Shown in pieces: positions 43,532 to 53,011 of a stretch of 64,000 bases of DNA. The notes under the pieces were generated by a model. It searched no databases. It was not told the DNA's origin and was given only the letters and a program-made list of their open reading frames with translations. This DNA comes from Natronoglomus mannanivorans. GTDB lineage: Archaea > Halobacteriota > Halobacteria > Halobacteriales > Natrialbaceae. A program made the translations under genes and the position numbers. Numbering within the stretch: position 1 is the stretch's first letter; each line of letters begins with the position of its first letter. Location: the NCBI GenBank assembly GCA_025517485.1, contig JAOPKB010000003.1, positions 1-64,000 on the forward strand, in the 5' to 3' direction.

Positions 43532-45184
43532 TTACGCGTGGGTGTCGCCGACAGCGACCTCTCGGTCCTTGTCGAGGACGGCCTCGAGCAGCCCGACGAA
43601 CGGCGGGCTCGGGTCGCCCGGTCGGGAGGTGTACTCGGGGTGGTACTGGGTGCCGAAGAAGAACGGGTGGTTCTCGAGTTCGAGGATCTCCATCCGGTTA
43701 CCCGCGGTACCGGAGAAGACCAGCGGTTCGTCCGCGAAGTCCTCGAAGTACTCGGGGTTCACTTCGTAGCGGTGTCGGTGGCGTTCGGTACAGGAGGTAT
43801 CGCCGTAGAGGTCGTAGGCGAGCGTCTCGGGCTCGATCACGGTCGTGTGCTCGCCCAACCGCATCGTCCCGCCCATGTTCTCGACCTCGTACTGCTCGGG
43901 CAGGATGTCGATGACCGGGTGAGGCGTGTCCGCTTCCATTTCCGTCGAGTGAGCGCCCTCGAGGCCCAGCACGTTCCGGGCGTACTCGATGACCGCCATC
44001 TGGAAGCCAAGACAGAGCCCCAGGAAGGGGACGTCGTGTTCGCGGGCGTACTCGACGGCCTCGATTTTCCCCTCGGTGCCGCGCATGCCGAACCCGCCGG
44101 GGACGACGACGCCGTCGGCCTCGCGAAGCCGTTCGGCGTGTTCGTCGTCCATCTCCTCGGTGTCGACCCAGCTGACGTTCACGTCGACGCCGAGTTCGAA
44201 GCCGGCGTGTTTCAGCGACTCGTGGATCGACATGTAGGCGTCCTCGAGGTCGTATTTTCCGGCGAGGGCAATCGTCACCTCGCCGTCTTTCTCGGTGGTG
44301 ACGACCTCGCGCCACTCGTTGGTGCGCTCGCCGACCGGCAACGCTTCGTCGGCCAGTTCGAAGTGCTCGAGGACGTACTGGTCGAGACCCTCCTCCTCGA
44401 CGACCAGCGGGACGTGGTAGACGTCGTCGACGTCGGGGTTCGAGAAGACGGCCTCCGTTGGGATGTCACAGAACAGCGCGATCTTCTCCTTCGTGCTGGG
44501 TTCGAGTTCGATGTCACAGCGACCGACGATGATGTCGGGCTGGAGGCCGATCGAGCGGACTTCCTTGACGGAGTGTTGGGTCGGCTTGGTCTTTTGCTCG
44601 CCGTTTTTCGAGTACGGGACGAGCGTGACGTGAGTGAAGAGGACGTTCTCTTCGGGTTCCTCGTGGGCGAACTGGCGTAAGGCCTCGAGGTAGGGCATTC
44701 CCTCGATGTCGCCGACCGTGCCGCCGACTTCGACGATACAGACGTCGGTCCCTTCGGCGGCCTCGCGGATGCGACGCTTGATGTCGTCGGTGATGTGGGG
44801 GATGATCTGGACCGTCTTTCCGAGGTAGTCGCCCGCACGCTCTTGCTCGATGACGTGCTGGTAGGTCTTCCCCGTGGTGACGTTGTGGTCGGAGGTCATG
44901 TCGATGTCGAGGAACCGTTCGTAGTTCCCCAGGTCGAGGTCGACCTCGCCGCCGTCTTTGAGGACGTAGACTTCCCCGTGCTGGTAGGGGTTCATCGTCC
45001 CGGCGTCGACGTTCAGATACGGATCGATCTTGACTGCCGTCACGTCGAACCCGGCGTTCTTGAGGAGTCGACCGGTGCTCGCGGCCGTAATCCCCTTTCC
45101 GAGTCCCGACATGACGCCCCCGGTAACGAAGATGAATTTGTTCCCCAGGGATGGATCATAATGAGTGTCCGATTCCGTCGGCAT
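43532..45184 (-). CDS. pyrG: CTP synthase
   Basis: PyrG makes CTP from UTP and glutamine. The 550-residue protein has the synthetase half with [21 protein letters not shown] (ATP loop), [12 protein letters not shown] and [20 protein letters not shown], and the glutaminase half with [19 protein letters not shown] (nucleophile Cys) and [15 protein letters not shown] (His-Glu). ATG 45184 gives [17 protein letters not shown]. It is usually close to guaA in haloarchaea; here two secreted-protein genes intervene. Confidence 0.97.
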   Translation of the reverse strand: MPTESDTHYDPSLGNKFIFVTGGVMSGLGKGITAASTGRLLKNAGFDVTAVKIDPYLNVDAGTMNPYQHGEVYVLKDGGEVDLDLGNYERFLDIDMTSDHNVTTGKTYQHVIEQERAGDYLGKTVQIIPHITDDIKRRIREAAEGTDVCIVEVGGTVGDIEGMPYLEALRQFAHEEPEENVLFTHVTLVPYSKNGEQKTKPTQHSVKEVRSIGLQPDIIVGRCDIELEPSTKEKIALFCDIPTEAVFSNPDVDDVYHVPLVVEEEGLDQYVLEHFELADEALPVGERTNEWREVVTTEKDGEVTIALAGKYDLEDAYMSIHESLKHAGFELGVDVNVSWVDTEEMDDEHAERLREADGVVVPGGFGMRGTEGKIEAVEYAREHDVPFLGLCLGFQMAVIEYARNVLGLEGAHSTEMEADTPHPVIDILPEQYEVENMGGTMRLGEHTTVIEPETLAYDLYGDTSCTERHRHRYEVNPEYFEDFADEPLVFSGTAGNRMEILELENHPFFFGTQYHPEYTSRPGDPSPPFVGLLEAVLDKDREVAVGDTHA

Positions 45185-45344
45185 ACCGAGTGTGCGCGCG
45201 AGGAGTTGAAAACGATTTCGGGACTGCAACGGCTACGGGAGGGGTTGTCACGCTCGAGTACGCGACGTCGGCCGCTGAAACTGGACGACCGTCTATCGAT
45301 CGAGCGAAGAAACCGACAAGTGAGTCGCGTTCGTCCGTCGAGCC

Positions 45345-45776
45345 ATGGCCGACTGCCGACTCGTCGTCGACGCCGGTGACGGTCCCGACCGCGACCGTAA
45401 ACGCGTTCTCGAACTCCCTGCCGACTGGACCGACGACGCCCCCGAAACCCGGGACGCGGTCGCCGCCGCGCTCCCGCTCAAGGGCGACGCAATTCGGTGG
45501 GGAGACGAACTGTACGTCGAGATGGAGACACCGGTCGACGTCGATCCGAATGCCGAGAACGCACAGACCGAGGTCCCCGCGGGATCGATCGCGTACTGGC
45601 CAACTGGCAATGCGCTGTGTCTGTTCTGGGGGCCGACGCCCGCGAGCGTCGGCGAGGAACCGCGAGCCGCGTCACCGGTGTCCGTCGTCGCGCAAGTCAC
45701 GGACCCGTCGTCGCTCTCGGAACTCGAGGACGAGAGCGGGGCCTCGATGCGACTCGAACCGGCAGACGACACCTGA
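45345..45776 (+). CDS. cyclophilin-like fold protein (DUF369/TM1367-like)
   Basis: The 143-residue protein contains IRWGDELYVEMETPV and VPAGSIAYWPTGNALCLFWG followed by GPTPAS, the pattern of small cyclophilin-fold proteins that lack the prolyl isomerase active site. It ends in VSVVAQVTDPSSLSELEDE. The family is widely conserved in archaea but no role has been established. It is divergent from pyrG. Confidence 0.85.
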   Translation: MADCRLVVDAGDGPDRDRKRVLELPADWTDDAPETRDAVAAALPLKGDAIRWGDELYVEMETPVDVDPNAENAQTEVPAGSIAYWPTGNALCLFWGPTPASVGEEPRAASPVSVVAQVTDPSSLSELEDESGASMRLEPADDT

Positions 45777-45799
45777 TTCCGCTCGACGAGAGGCGACGT

Positions 45800-46177
45800 T
45801 CAGAGCTCGAGCTCGCCGAACCCGTCGGGCGTCACCGCACGCGTCGTCCGCTGTTCGCCCAGCGCGTCGACGTCGATCTCGATCGTCAACGAGCCGTCGG
45901 TCACCTCGCGCGTGCACGGGACACGCTCGCCCGTCAGCTCCGAGAGGTCGTCTCGACCCAGTTCGAACGCCTCGAGCACGGTCGACAGTGCGCAGTTGCT
46001 TCCCCACACCGGTGGTTTCTCCAGTCGGTGGGCAAACCGGTCACAGCTCGGCAGTTCGAGGACGACGTCGACCGATTCTCGGTACTCTTCGACGGCGGCG
46101 ATCCGAACGTTCTCGAGGTCGCCGTCGGTGACCACGTCCCCCAGCGAATCCGCGATCTGATCGATCCCTTTGGACAT
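45800..46177 (-). CDS. small conserved haloarchaeal protein
   Basis: This 125-residue acidic protein starts MSKGIDQIADSLGDVVTDGDL and has a beta-rich middle (NVRIAAVEEYRESVDVVLEL) and SLTIEIDVDALGEQRTTRAV near the end. Two cysteines occur as SCDRF and SNCALS. The region just upstream on the minus strand is very AT-rich (46195-46215), a likely promoter. No domain name can be given. Convergent with the cyclophilin-like gene. Confidence 0.65.
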   Translation of the reverse strand: MSKGIDQIADSLGDVVTDGDLENVRIAAVEEYRESVDVVLELPSCDRFAHRLEKPPVWGSNCALSTVLEAFELGRDDLSELTGERVPCTREVTDGSLTIEIDVDALGEQRTTRAVTPDGFGELEL

Positions 46178-46283
46178 ACTACAAGGATACAAATTATCGA
46201 ATAAAAATCTATTGTGTCGAATATGAAGAGTTGTCCGCTCTATGTTTCGGAAACCGGTGGGAGAAACCGGTCGTGACGCCGGA

Positions 46284-47075
46284 CTACACGGTGGGCGGAG
46301 ATCGATCGTCGACGAGATCCGTAACGAACCGGACGGTCGCAACGTTGAGCGCCAGCGCGAGCGGTGCCGTCACCACGAGCGCGGCGACCAGTCCGACGAG
46401 CCAGAAGTTGACTGCAACGATCGTCGTGAGCACCGACACGGCGGCGGTGAACAGCAGGTACTTCCAGGCGTACTCGCGGTACGTGTGATCCCCGACGGCC
46501 AGCTCGAAACTTCGCCCGAGCGCCTCGAGCAGCGAGGCGTCGTCGACGACGACGAGGTAGGGAGTCGCGAAGAAACAGTACCAGAGCACCAGTCCGACGG
46601 GGATCGCGAGCAGGATCAAGAGGATCGCACCGTCCGGATTCGTGAGCGTCGCGAACTGGAGCGGGACTGTCAGTGCGTAGACGAGGGCTGTGTACAGGAG
46701 CAGGCGGGCGCCGTACCGACTCACGTTCTCGAGAAACCGGTACTCGCCCGACGACTGGGCCTGATGGATGCTGCCGAGCAACCCCGCACCGAGCAAGCCC
46801 TGAATCACGAGGACGACGGGAAACAGGGGCAAGAACGGCGAGACGTGCACACCACCGTCCGGAGTCGGAGCTGAGACGAACGTCCAGACGTCGACGATCA
46901 TCGCGGGGAACGCGAACCGAACGCCTGCGTGTATTCCGTCGTAAGCCATAATCTGCAACAACTCCTCAAAGCCTAGCACGCCGACGAACAGCGGCACGAA
47001 CACGAGCGGTAACAGCTCACCCGTCGCTCGATCCCAGGAGTCGGCGAGCAACGTTTTGAACTCGAGTCGCGTCAT
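46284..47075 (-). CDS. polytopic membrane protein
   Basis: The 263-residue protein has about six hydrophobic segments (roughly 17-37, 75-95, 115-140, 155-190, 210-235 and 235-255), with the conserved-looking stretch FATPYLVVVDDASLLEALGRSFELA between the fourth and fifth, a motif like that in DUF4013/DUF7847-type families. The start MTRLEFKTLLADSW fits the family; an upstream in-frame ATG would add 49 non-conserved-looking residues. Function unknown. Confidence 0.75.
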   Translation of the reverse strand: MTRLEFKTLLADSWDRATGELLPLVFVPLFVGVLGFEELLQIMAYDGIHAGVRFAFPAMIVDVWTFVSAPTPDGGVHVSPFLPLFPVVLVIQGLLGAGLLGSIHQAQSSGEYRFLENVSRYGARLLLYTALVYALTVPLQFATLTNPDGAILLILLAIPVGLVLWYCFFATPYLVVVDDASLLEALGRSFELAVGDHTYREYAWKYLLFTAAVSVLTTIVAVNFWLVGLVAALVVTAPLALALNVATVRFVTDLVDDRSPPTV

Positions 47076-47296
47076 TCCGAACACGACCGTGATCGCGATC
47101 GATTCGATCGACGGCTGCACGGAACTGGAAGGAAGCGACTCGAGAGAGGCGATCGAGTCACCTGTCTGTCGGGGGCGAGCGAAGCAGGCATGAGTGTCGA
47201 TATTGTCTTCAGAACACATCAATTTGTGTGCAAGTCAGCGTGTGAAAGACGTGAAAACAGAGCCGACGCGCCGTCGATTTTCGTCACTCGCACCTC

Positions 47297-47959
47297 TCAC
47301 TCGAGAACGCGCGCGAAGAACGAGCCGATTTCTTCGGCGATTGTTACGTGTTGGCCGACGAAGAAGTGATCGCTCGAGTGGTCGACGAGTTCGATGCGGT
47401 CGGGTGAGTCCGTGTCTCGATCTCGGAGTTTGCGCGCACGCTCGACGACCGGTTCCCACTCGGCCGTGGTGTCTCGTGTGCCGTAGTGGATCGCCACTGG
47501 ACAGGAGAGTTCCGCGAGTGCGGTGACGACGTCGAGGTCCGACCGCGCTCCCAGTCGAGCCGTCGGTGCGAGTGCGGCCACGGCGTCGGCGGAGAGGAGA
47601 GAGCCGGAACCCTCGTCACGACCCGCCAGCGACGCGCTCGCCAGTATCGCCTCCGAGGCGCCGAAACTGTAGCCGAAGACGCCGACGCGATCGACCCACT
47701 CTCGTTCGACGGCCCACCGGACCGCGTTTCGAACGTCTTCGCGCTCCCCCTCGCCCTCGTCCCACTCGCCGTAGTCGAAGCGGAGACAGGCGAGTCCCCG
47801 ATCCGCGAGCGCGTCGCTCACCGCGACGAGTCGCCGGTCGCCGCGGTGGCCGCCGTGTTCTGGATGCGGCGGACAGGCGACGACGATCGAACTCGCGTCA
47901 TCAGGTCCCTCGAGCGTTCCCCTGACGTCGCGACCGCCGGGAACGAGTACGTCAGTCAT
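47297..47959 (-). CDS. alpha/beta hydrolase (dienelactone-hydrolase-like)
   Basis: The 220-residue cytoplasmic protein has VVACPPHPEHGGHRGDRRL, CLRFDYGEWDEGEGEREDVR, the nucleophile elbow VGVFGYSFGASEAILAS, the Asp region VAIHYGTRDTTAEWEP and the His in VDHSSDHFFVGQH. All three catalytic residues are therefore visible. This CPPHPxxGG pattern is typical of the short alpha/beta hydrolases found next to many archaeal metabolic genes. Substrate unknown. Confidence 0.9.
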   Translation of the reverse strand: MTDVLVPGGRDVRGTLEGPDDASSIVVACPPHPEHGGHRGDRRLVAVSDALADRGLACLRFDYGEWDEGEGEREDVRNAVRWAVEREWVDRVGVFGYSFGASEAILASASLAGRDEGSGSLLSADAVAALAPTARLGARSDLDVVTALAELSCPVAIHYGTRDTTAEWEPVVERARKLRDRDTDSPDRIELVDHSSDHFFVGQHVTIAEEIGSFFARVLE

Positions 47960-48110
47960 CGTTCGTGCCTTGGTCGTCCGGACCGATGAATCGTGCGTCC
48001 GCGGTCCGTCGAGAGTCGCTCGAGGGAGTGGATGGCGAGTCACGAATACCGGCGAGACACCGGCAAGACGCCAGCGTTGATGTGCGTCGGCCGGGTGGGC
48101 TATAGATACG

Positions 48111-49109
48111 ATGACGGACCCCATTCGATACGGTATCGTCGGCGTCTCGGGATACGGATCGACCCACGCGGACTGCGTCGAGGCGATCGAGGGCGTCGAG
48201 CTCGTGGCCGGGGCGGCGACGAGCCGATCGTCGCTCGAGCCGTTCGAGGCCGAGCGCGGCGCGACGGGCTACACCGATCACGTCGAGATGCTCGAGGCGG
48301 AGGACCTGGACGCGGTGAGCGTGTGTACCCCGTCGGGAACCCACGCCGAGATCACGATCGACGCGGCCCGGGCGGGCGTCCACCCGCTCGTCGAGAAACC
48401 CCTCGACGTCAGGATCGACCGCGTCGATCGGATGATCGAGGTCGCCGACGAGTGCGGCGTCCGACTCGGCGGGGTCTTCCAGCGGCGGTTCACGCCCGAG
48501 CGGTGGACGGCTCGCCAGTGGGTCGATGAGGGCCGATTCGGCGACATGATCCTCGCCGATACGGCTGTCAAGTACCACCGTTCGCAGGAGTACTACGACA
48601 GCTGGCACGGGACTCGCGACCTGGACGGCGGCGTCTTGCTCCAGCAGGCGAGTCACTTCGTCGACCTGCTCCAGTGGCTGACCGGCGGCATCGAACGGGT
48701 CGACGCGACGACTGATACGCTCGCCCACGAAATGGAGTGTGAGGACGTCGCCGTCGTCACCGTCGAGTTCGAGAACGGTGCCTACGGATCGATCGAGGCG
48801 ACGACGGCCGTCCAGGGGGCGACCCGGGAACGGGTCGAGCTCAACGGCACCGACGGCTCGTACAGTTCGGGTACGTTCGCGCTCGCCAACGAGGAAGTCG
48901 ACCCCGACCTCGAGGAGCCGCCCTGCGGAACGGGGCTCGAGGGCCAGATCCGGGATTTCGTCGCGGCGGTTCGCGAGGATCGACCGCCGCTGGTCGACGG
49001 ACGCGAGGCCCGCGACGCCGTCGAGGTCGTCCTGGCCGCGTACGCGTCGGCATCGCTCGACCGGGCGGTTCGCGTCGACGAGGTACGCGAGTTCGCAGCG
49101 CACACGTAG
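48111..49109 (+). CDS. Gfo/Idh/MocA-family oxidoreductase
   Basis: The 332-residue NAD(P)-dependent dehydrogenase begins IRYGIVGVSGYGSTHADCVE, which includes the Rossmann GxxGxG-type glycines. VSVCTPSGTHAEITIDAARA and PLVEKPLDV (catalytic Lys in EKP) follow, and the C-terminal beta-sheet region has HGTRDLDGGVLLQQASHFVD with the catalytic-site His. Family members act on sugars, inositol or amino sugars. Its substrate cannot be deduced; it stands alone. Confidence 0.92.
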   Translation: MTDPIRYGIVGVSGYGSTHADCVEAIEGVELVAGAATSRSSLEPFEAERGATGYTDHVEMLEAEDLDAVSVCTPSGTHAEITIDAARAGVHPLVEKPLDVRIDRVDRMIEVADECGVRLGGVFQRRFTPERWTARQWVDEGRFGDMILADTAVKYHRSQEYYDSWHGTRDLDGGVLLQQASHFVDLLQWLTGGIERVDATTDTLAHEMECEDVAVVTVEFENGAYGSIEATTAVQGATRERVELNGTDGSYSSGTFALANEEVDPDLEEPPCGTGLEGQIRDFVAAVREDRPPLVDGREARDAVEVVLAAYASASLDRAVRVDEVREFAAHT

Positions 49110-49167
49110 CTCGAAGCGGGCGTTCACTCGAGCGATCGACAGTGTTCGGACTGTTGAGAAAGTGATG

Positions 49168-49175
49168 TTTTTAAG
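49168..49175 (+). promoter_or_regulatory. TATA box of the PspA gene
   Basis: TTTTTAAG begins 32 bases before the PspA start codon, giving a predicted transcript start within a few bases of the ATG. The identical element at the same distance precedes the partial gene at the right end of the window. Confidence 0.6.
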
Positions 49176-49199
49176 GGCCGGGAGCGACACGTACGTAGT

Positions 49200-50045
49200 A
49201 TGGGCATCCTCTCTCGGACGTCGTACGTTATCCGCTCGAAAATCAACTCGATACTGAATCGGGCCGAGGACCCGACGGAGACGCTCGATTACTCCTACGA
49301 GCAGATGCGCGACCAGCTTCAGCAGGTCAAACGCGGCATCGCGGACCTCACGACCCAGAAGAAACGCCTCGAGATGCAAAAGCGCCGCCTCGAGGAGAAC
49401 GTCGACAAACACAACGGACAGGCCCGAACCGCCGTCCAGCAGGGTCGGGAAGACCTCGCTCGCAAGGCCCTCGAGAAGAAGAAGACGAAGATGAACCAGA
49501 TCGAGGATCTGGAACGGCAGATCTCGGAACTGCAGAGCCAGCAGGATCGACTCATCGAGCAGAAGAACGAACTCCAGTCGCGAATCGAGGAGTTCCGCAC
49601 GAAAAAGGAGACGATGAAGGCGCGCTACGAGGCCGCCGAAGCGAGTACGACGGTGTCGGAGGCGATGACCGCCACAGGAGAGGAGTTCGAGGACGTCGGT
49701 CGCGCAATCGAACGGGCCGAAGAGCGAACCCAGGACATGGAAGCGCGCTCGGCCGCGCTCGACGAACTCCACCAGTCCGGTGCCTTCGAGGACGTCCTCT
49801 CGGACAAGGACAGCATCGACCGCGAACTCGAAGAGGTGGCGGCCGGCAGCGGCGTCGACGCCGAACTCGAGACGCTCAAAGCGGAGATGGGCGAAGGAGA
49901 AAGCGAGCGAGCGTCCGAGCCCGACGCCGAGACGGAGGCCGAGGCCGACCTCGACGACGATCTCGACCTCGACGACCTCGAGGGAGGCGCAGTCGACGAG
50001 GACGTCGAAGCGGAGCTCGCCGAGTTGCAGGAAGAAGAGAACTGA
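49200..50045 (+). CDS. pspA: PspA/IM30-family protein
   Basis: PspA-like proteins are ESCRT-III relatives that coat and stabilise stressed membranes. The 281-residue protein begins MGILSRTSYVIRSKINSILN, an amphipathic membrane-binding helix, and continues as a long coiled coil (TLDYSYEQMRDQLQQVKRGI, then many KKRLE and EQKNELQ repeats). The C-terminal 60 residues are very acidic and repetitive (ETEAEADLDDDLDLDDLEGG), longer than in bacterial homologues. Promoter geometry suggests strong, leaderless expression. No psp operon is present. Confidence 0.93.
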   Translation: MGILSRTSYVIRSKINSILNRAEDPTETLDYSYEQMRDQLQQVKRGIADLTTQKKRLEMQKRRLEENVDKHNGQARTAVQQGREDLARKALEKKKTKMNQIEDLERQISELQSQQDRLIEQKNELQSRIEEFRTKKETMKARYEAAEASTTVSEAMTATGEEFEDVGRAIERAEERTQDMEARSAALDELHQSGAFEDVLSDKDSIDRELEEVAAGSGVDAELETLKAEMGEGESERASEPDAETEAEADLDDDLDLDDLEGGAVDEDVEAELAELQEEEN

Positions 50046-50132
50046 ACTGAACCCCCGTAGTCGCCCCGTACTCGCTGCGACTCGGCCGAGCGTTTTTCCC
50101 GTTTACTGTCCTCACGTGAGAGAGAGAAAGAG

Positions 50133-50768
50133 ATGGTGCTGGGACTGTTCGAGGACGTACAGGAGGGAGAACACGACGACCAGCGGGTGGACGCACAGGA
50201 CCAGGACCCGGACCAGAAACGGTCGGACAGTCCAGAGCTGGAGGTCCGAGACGAGTACAGTGCCGGCATCAATGTCTTCCTTCACTTCTCCGTGCTCGGT
50301 GTGATCGCCGTCGTTTCGGGGCAGCCGTTTCTCTTCCCGAGTCTCGGCCCCTCGGCGTACCTGATGGCGACCGGCGAACAGCCTCGAGAGGAAGGGGCCT
50401 ATCACGTCGTCGGCGGTCACGCGGTCGCAGTCGTCGCCGGGCTAATCGCCTACGGGCTGTTCGCGGGCGATACGTCCACCTACGAGTTGTTCGATCAGGC
50501 AGACCCCGCCTTCTCGATGGATCTCGTTCGGCTCTCAGTGAGCGCGACGGCGGCGATGGTCATCACGACCGTCGCCATGTTAGTGACGAAGACGAATCAT
50601 CCGGCGGCGTGTGCGACGACGCTGATCATCGCGTTAGGGCTCATGGGCGGACTCGCCGACGCGGTGATCATCGTCGTTGCCGTCGCAATCCTGATGGTCT
50701 TTCACGACCGGGTGCTCTCGTCGCTCGCGAAACGGTACGGGTTCAAGCCGAGGGACGCGCGTGAGTGA
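50133..50768 (+). CDS. HPP-family membrane protein
   Basis: The 211-residue protein has an acidic, Gln/Asp-rich cytoplasmic start and four hydrophobic segments (about 47-65, 93-115, 135-155 and 168-192). FPSLGPSAYLMATG and KTNHPAACATTLIIALG match the HPP family (named for an HPP motif; here it reads HPA). Cyanobacterial members transport nitrite; transport is assumed but not shown in archaea. GAGAGAGAAAGAG upstream is a possible purine-rich ribosome-binding site. Confidence 0.85.
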   Translation: MVLGLFEDVQEGEHDDQRVDAQDQDPDQKRSDSPELEVRDEYSAGINVFLHFSVLGVIAVVSGQPFLFPSLGPSAYLMATGEQPREEGAYHVVGGHAVAVVAGLIAYGLFAGDTSTYELFDQADPAFSMDLVRLSVSATAAMVITTVAMLVTKTNHPAACATTLIIALGLMGGLADAVIIVVAVAILMVFHDRVLSSLAKRYGFKPRDARE

Positions 50769-50797
50769 CGCGGAGACTGAGAAGGGCACGTGTACGC

Positions 50798-51060
50798 TTG
50801 ACATCCTCCCCGCGCTGAAGCGCGAGGATTCCTTCGTGGGACTGCGAGGCGGTCTCGTATCCCCGAAGACACCCTGACCGAAACCACTAGGGTTCTCGGC
50901 TGTGGTTTGTGGGCTTATGCGTCGGGCCTCCAGAGGAGGCGTGGTGTACTTGGGTATCCGCTTGCACCCCACGGGCCGTGCCATCGACCCAACTCGGTTA
51001 GACCGAGCAAGCAAGCCACTCGGACGCAGGGTTGCTTTTTGTTGACGGAGACCCCCACCC
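50798..51060 (-). mobile_element. 3'-end remnant of an IS200/IS605-family (IS1341/TnpB-type) element
   Basis: On the minus strand the segment carries only the degraded C-terminal tail of a TnpB-like reading (PPLEARRISPQ, then PTKESSRFSAGRMSS) and the right-end hairpin at about 50803-50829: ATCCTC/GAGGAT arms around CCC and GCGC-TGAA-GCGC. This end, with TTGACAT as the terminal flank, is the typical right end of haloarchaeal elements and the site of the omega (guide) RNA in TnpB systems. No TnpB nuclease domain or TnpA is present, so the element is inactive unless supplied in trans. Boundaries on the left (5') side are approximate. Confidence 0.6.
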
Positions 51061-51133
51061 AACTCCAATTTTCGTCACGAATACAGCTTAACTGATAGTA
51101 CACTGTCGAACTATTTAATTTTCGTGATTTGCG

Positions 51134-51322
51134 TTATCTTTCGACGGCGCGTATCCCCGCCGTGAACGACGAGGCTTTCCGCCTGTTCTGCCCGTAAGCG
51201 GTTCCGTTGAACCCCTCTGAAGGTGACCGGTCGGTGTGCTGAATGTAGGGTACGAACGTGACACGAGCCCCGCCCGTTTTGTGAAGCCGGTGATCGGTAC
51301 GGGGAACACAGTGAGAGCACAA
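51134..51322 (-). mobile_element. second, more decayed TnpB-tail remnant
   Basis: The minus-strand frame reads MCSHCVPRTDHRLHKT at the start, like the zinc-ribbon CxxC of TnpB, and ends KASSFTAGIRAVER, like its tail. At 51152-51173 CCCCGCCGTGAACGACGAGG is a degraded hairpin matching the usual CCCCGCC-CTGAAG-GGCGGGG right-end form, with two mismatched pairs. It lies about 75 bases from the first remnant in the same orientation. It could be a second insertion, or a distant part of the same element; I cannot decide. Confidence 0.4.
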
Positions 51323-51525
51323 ACCCGACTCCGGTCACGTGGACACTGCTGTAACAGAGGGCACCCTCTTTCGATCTCGAGCGGAGTCGAACGATCGAAC
51401 GGGCAGTGAACTGTCGGAACCGATCTCAAAAAATTGCCAGTGGCGGTTCTTCGCCCCCATCAAATAAAGGGAGTCCGCTCATCCATGGTCGGCCCCTTTG
51501 TTCGAGTACAAGAGGTCACCCGATC

Positions 51526-52083
51526 ATGTCCACTACTACTCACAACAGACTCGAAAGCCGGTACGCAGGAATCTCGCTCGAAGGACACCCCCACGCGCTG
51601 ACGGCGTGGTTCGTCGTCGCCCTACGGTTCGTGATGGGTGGAATGATGCTGTTCGCGGGACTCGGCAAGTACACCGGCGAGGCCTTCGACGCCAGCGGCT
51701 TCCTCGTTCACGGCGTCGATCCGGCAAGCCCCGTCAGCGGTCTCTACGCCGCGATGGCCGGTAACGCCGCCTTCCTCGAGGTCATCAACGTGATCGTTCC
51801 GGTCACCCAGGTACTGATCGGCGTCGCGCTGATCACCGGTGCGTTCGTCCGCCTGGCCGCCCTCGGTGGCGCGATCCAGATGGCCATGTTCTACCTCGGT
51901 GGCTGGGAAGGCCAGTGGCTCGCGCTGTTCGACTCGACGCTGATCTACGCCGCCGTCTTCCTGGCACTGGGCGCCTTCGCCGCGGGCCGTATCGCCGGCC
52001 TCGACCGCTACATCGAGCGGATCGAAGTCGGCGGCGAACCGCTGGTCGAACGGTTCCCCACGCTCCGGTACGTCCTGGGCTAA
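51526..52083 (+). CDS. DoxX-family membrane protein
   Basis: The 185-residue protein has a hydrophilic N-terminus and four helices. FVVALRFVMGGMMLFAGLGKYTG is the first and contains the R...G...K pattern of DoxX; VIVPVTQVLIGVALITGAFVRL and the two following segments complete the four-helix unit. DoxX/DoxD relatives are subunits of thiosulfate-quinone oxidoreductase or partner superoxide-defence proteins; for this one the role is unknown. It stands just right of two transposon remnants. Confidence 0.88.
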   Translation: MSTTTHNRLESRYAGISLEGHPHALTAWFVVALRFVMGGMMLFAGLGKYTGEAFDASGFLVHGVDPASPVSGLYAAMAGNAAFLEVINVIVPVTQVLIGVALITGAFVRLAALGGAIQMAMFYLGGWEGQWLALFDSTLIYAAVFLALGAFAAGRIAGLDRYIERIEVGGEPLVERFPTLRYVLG

Positions 52084-52334
52084 CACGAGCAATCGTCCCC
52101 CCGTTCTGTCTGAAGCTCACAAGAGAACGGGATACCGATCTGATGGAGTCACAGATCTACTGAACGGCTGGTTCATTGATTCCGCCGTGAGACCAACGGA
52201 ACCGCCGTGCTGAACTTCTCCACATTTAACAGACCATCGGTGTCACTTCAGTACTGAGTGAGGGTTCGACAGAGCCGGGTGAGTGTACGTTGTACGTGAA
52301 AGCACGAGTGAAGAGGAGGGGATCGTTCACGAGC

Positions 52335-52826
52335 TCACGACGGCGTCCCGAGCGCGGCGATGTCGTACTCGTCGATGTCGCTGGGAGACTCGAGGAGGAC
52401 GACCGTGAACTCCCACGTCGACTCGCCATCTAGATCGCCGGTTCGATCGATGTACCGGCCGAGTTGATCGCCCTCGTCGTCGTACACCCGGACCCGGACC
52501 TCGACGAGTTCGACGCGTTCGTCGTCGGTATTCTCGACGGACCCCTGGACCGTCGAACCCACGAAGCCGTCCTCGAGGACGAACTCGTGGTCGTCGATCG
52601 TGATCGTGTCCAGTGGCGTTACGCTCTCGTGAATCTCCTGTTCGGCGAGCGATTGCGCTGCGGTCATCTCTTCGGCCGAGCGTTCTTCCCCCTCGCCGTC
52701 GACGTCGACGTCCCCGTCCTCGTAGTGTGGTTCGCCGCTCGCCCCCGTACAGCCGGCGACAGCGATGGCGGCTCCAGCGCCGAGTGACGCGAGCAGACGA
52801 CGTCGCGTGTCGTCGACACGAGTCAT
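52335..52826 (-). CDS. Tat lipoprotein with FxLYD-like domain
   Basis: The 163-residue protein starts MTRVDDTRRRLLASLGAGAA and has a lipobox VAGC around residue 26, so it is probably lipid-anchored outside the cell. An acidic linker (about 35-60) is followed by a single beta-sandwich with STVQGSVENTDDERVELVEV and VRVYDDEGDQLGRYIDRTGD, the pattern of FxLYD domains found in many haloarchaeal lipoproteins. Function unknown. The frame continues upstream without a better start. Confidence 0.8.
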   Translation of the reverse strand: MTRVDDTRRRLLASLGAGAAIAVAGCTGASGEPHYEDGDVDVDGEGEERSAEEMTAAQSLAEQEIHESVTPLDTITIDDHEFVLEDGFVGSTVQGSVENTDDERVELVEVRVRVYDDEGDQLGRYIDRTGDLDGESTWEFTVVLLESPSDIDEYDIAALGTPS

Positions 52827-53011
52827 GGTTTCCAGCCCGCGAAGCGACAACCGTCTCCGGAGACTATCACGTACTAGTCGATGCGACGAAGGCATTTTAG
52901 TGTCGGCCCTGCACTCGTGACCCAGACGAGCGATTCGACTCGCAGAGCCGTCGAGACCCGATATGTATGTGCAACGCGGTCCTTTTTGACGGGCGCGACG
53001 GTTGTGAACGT

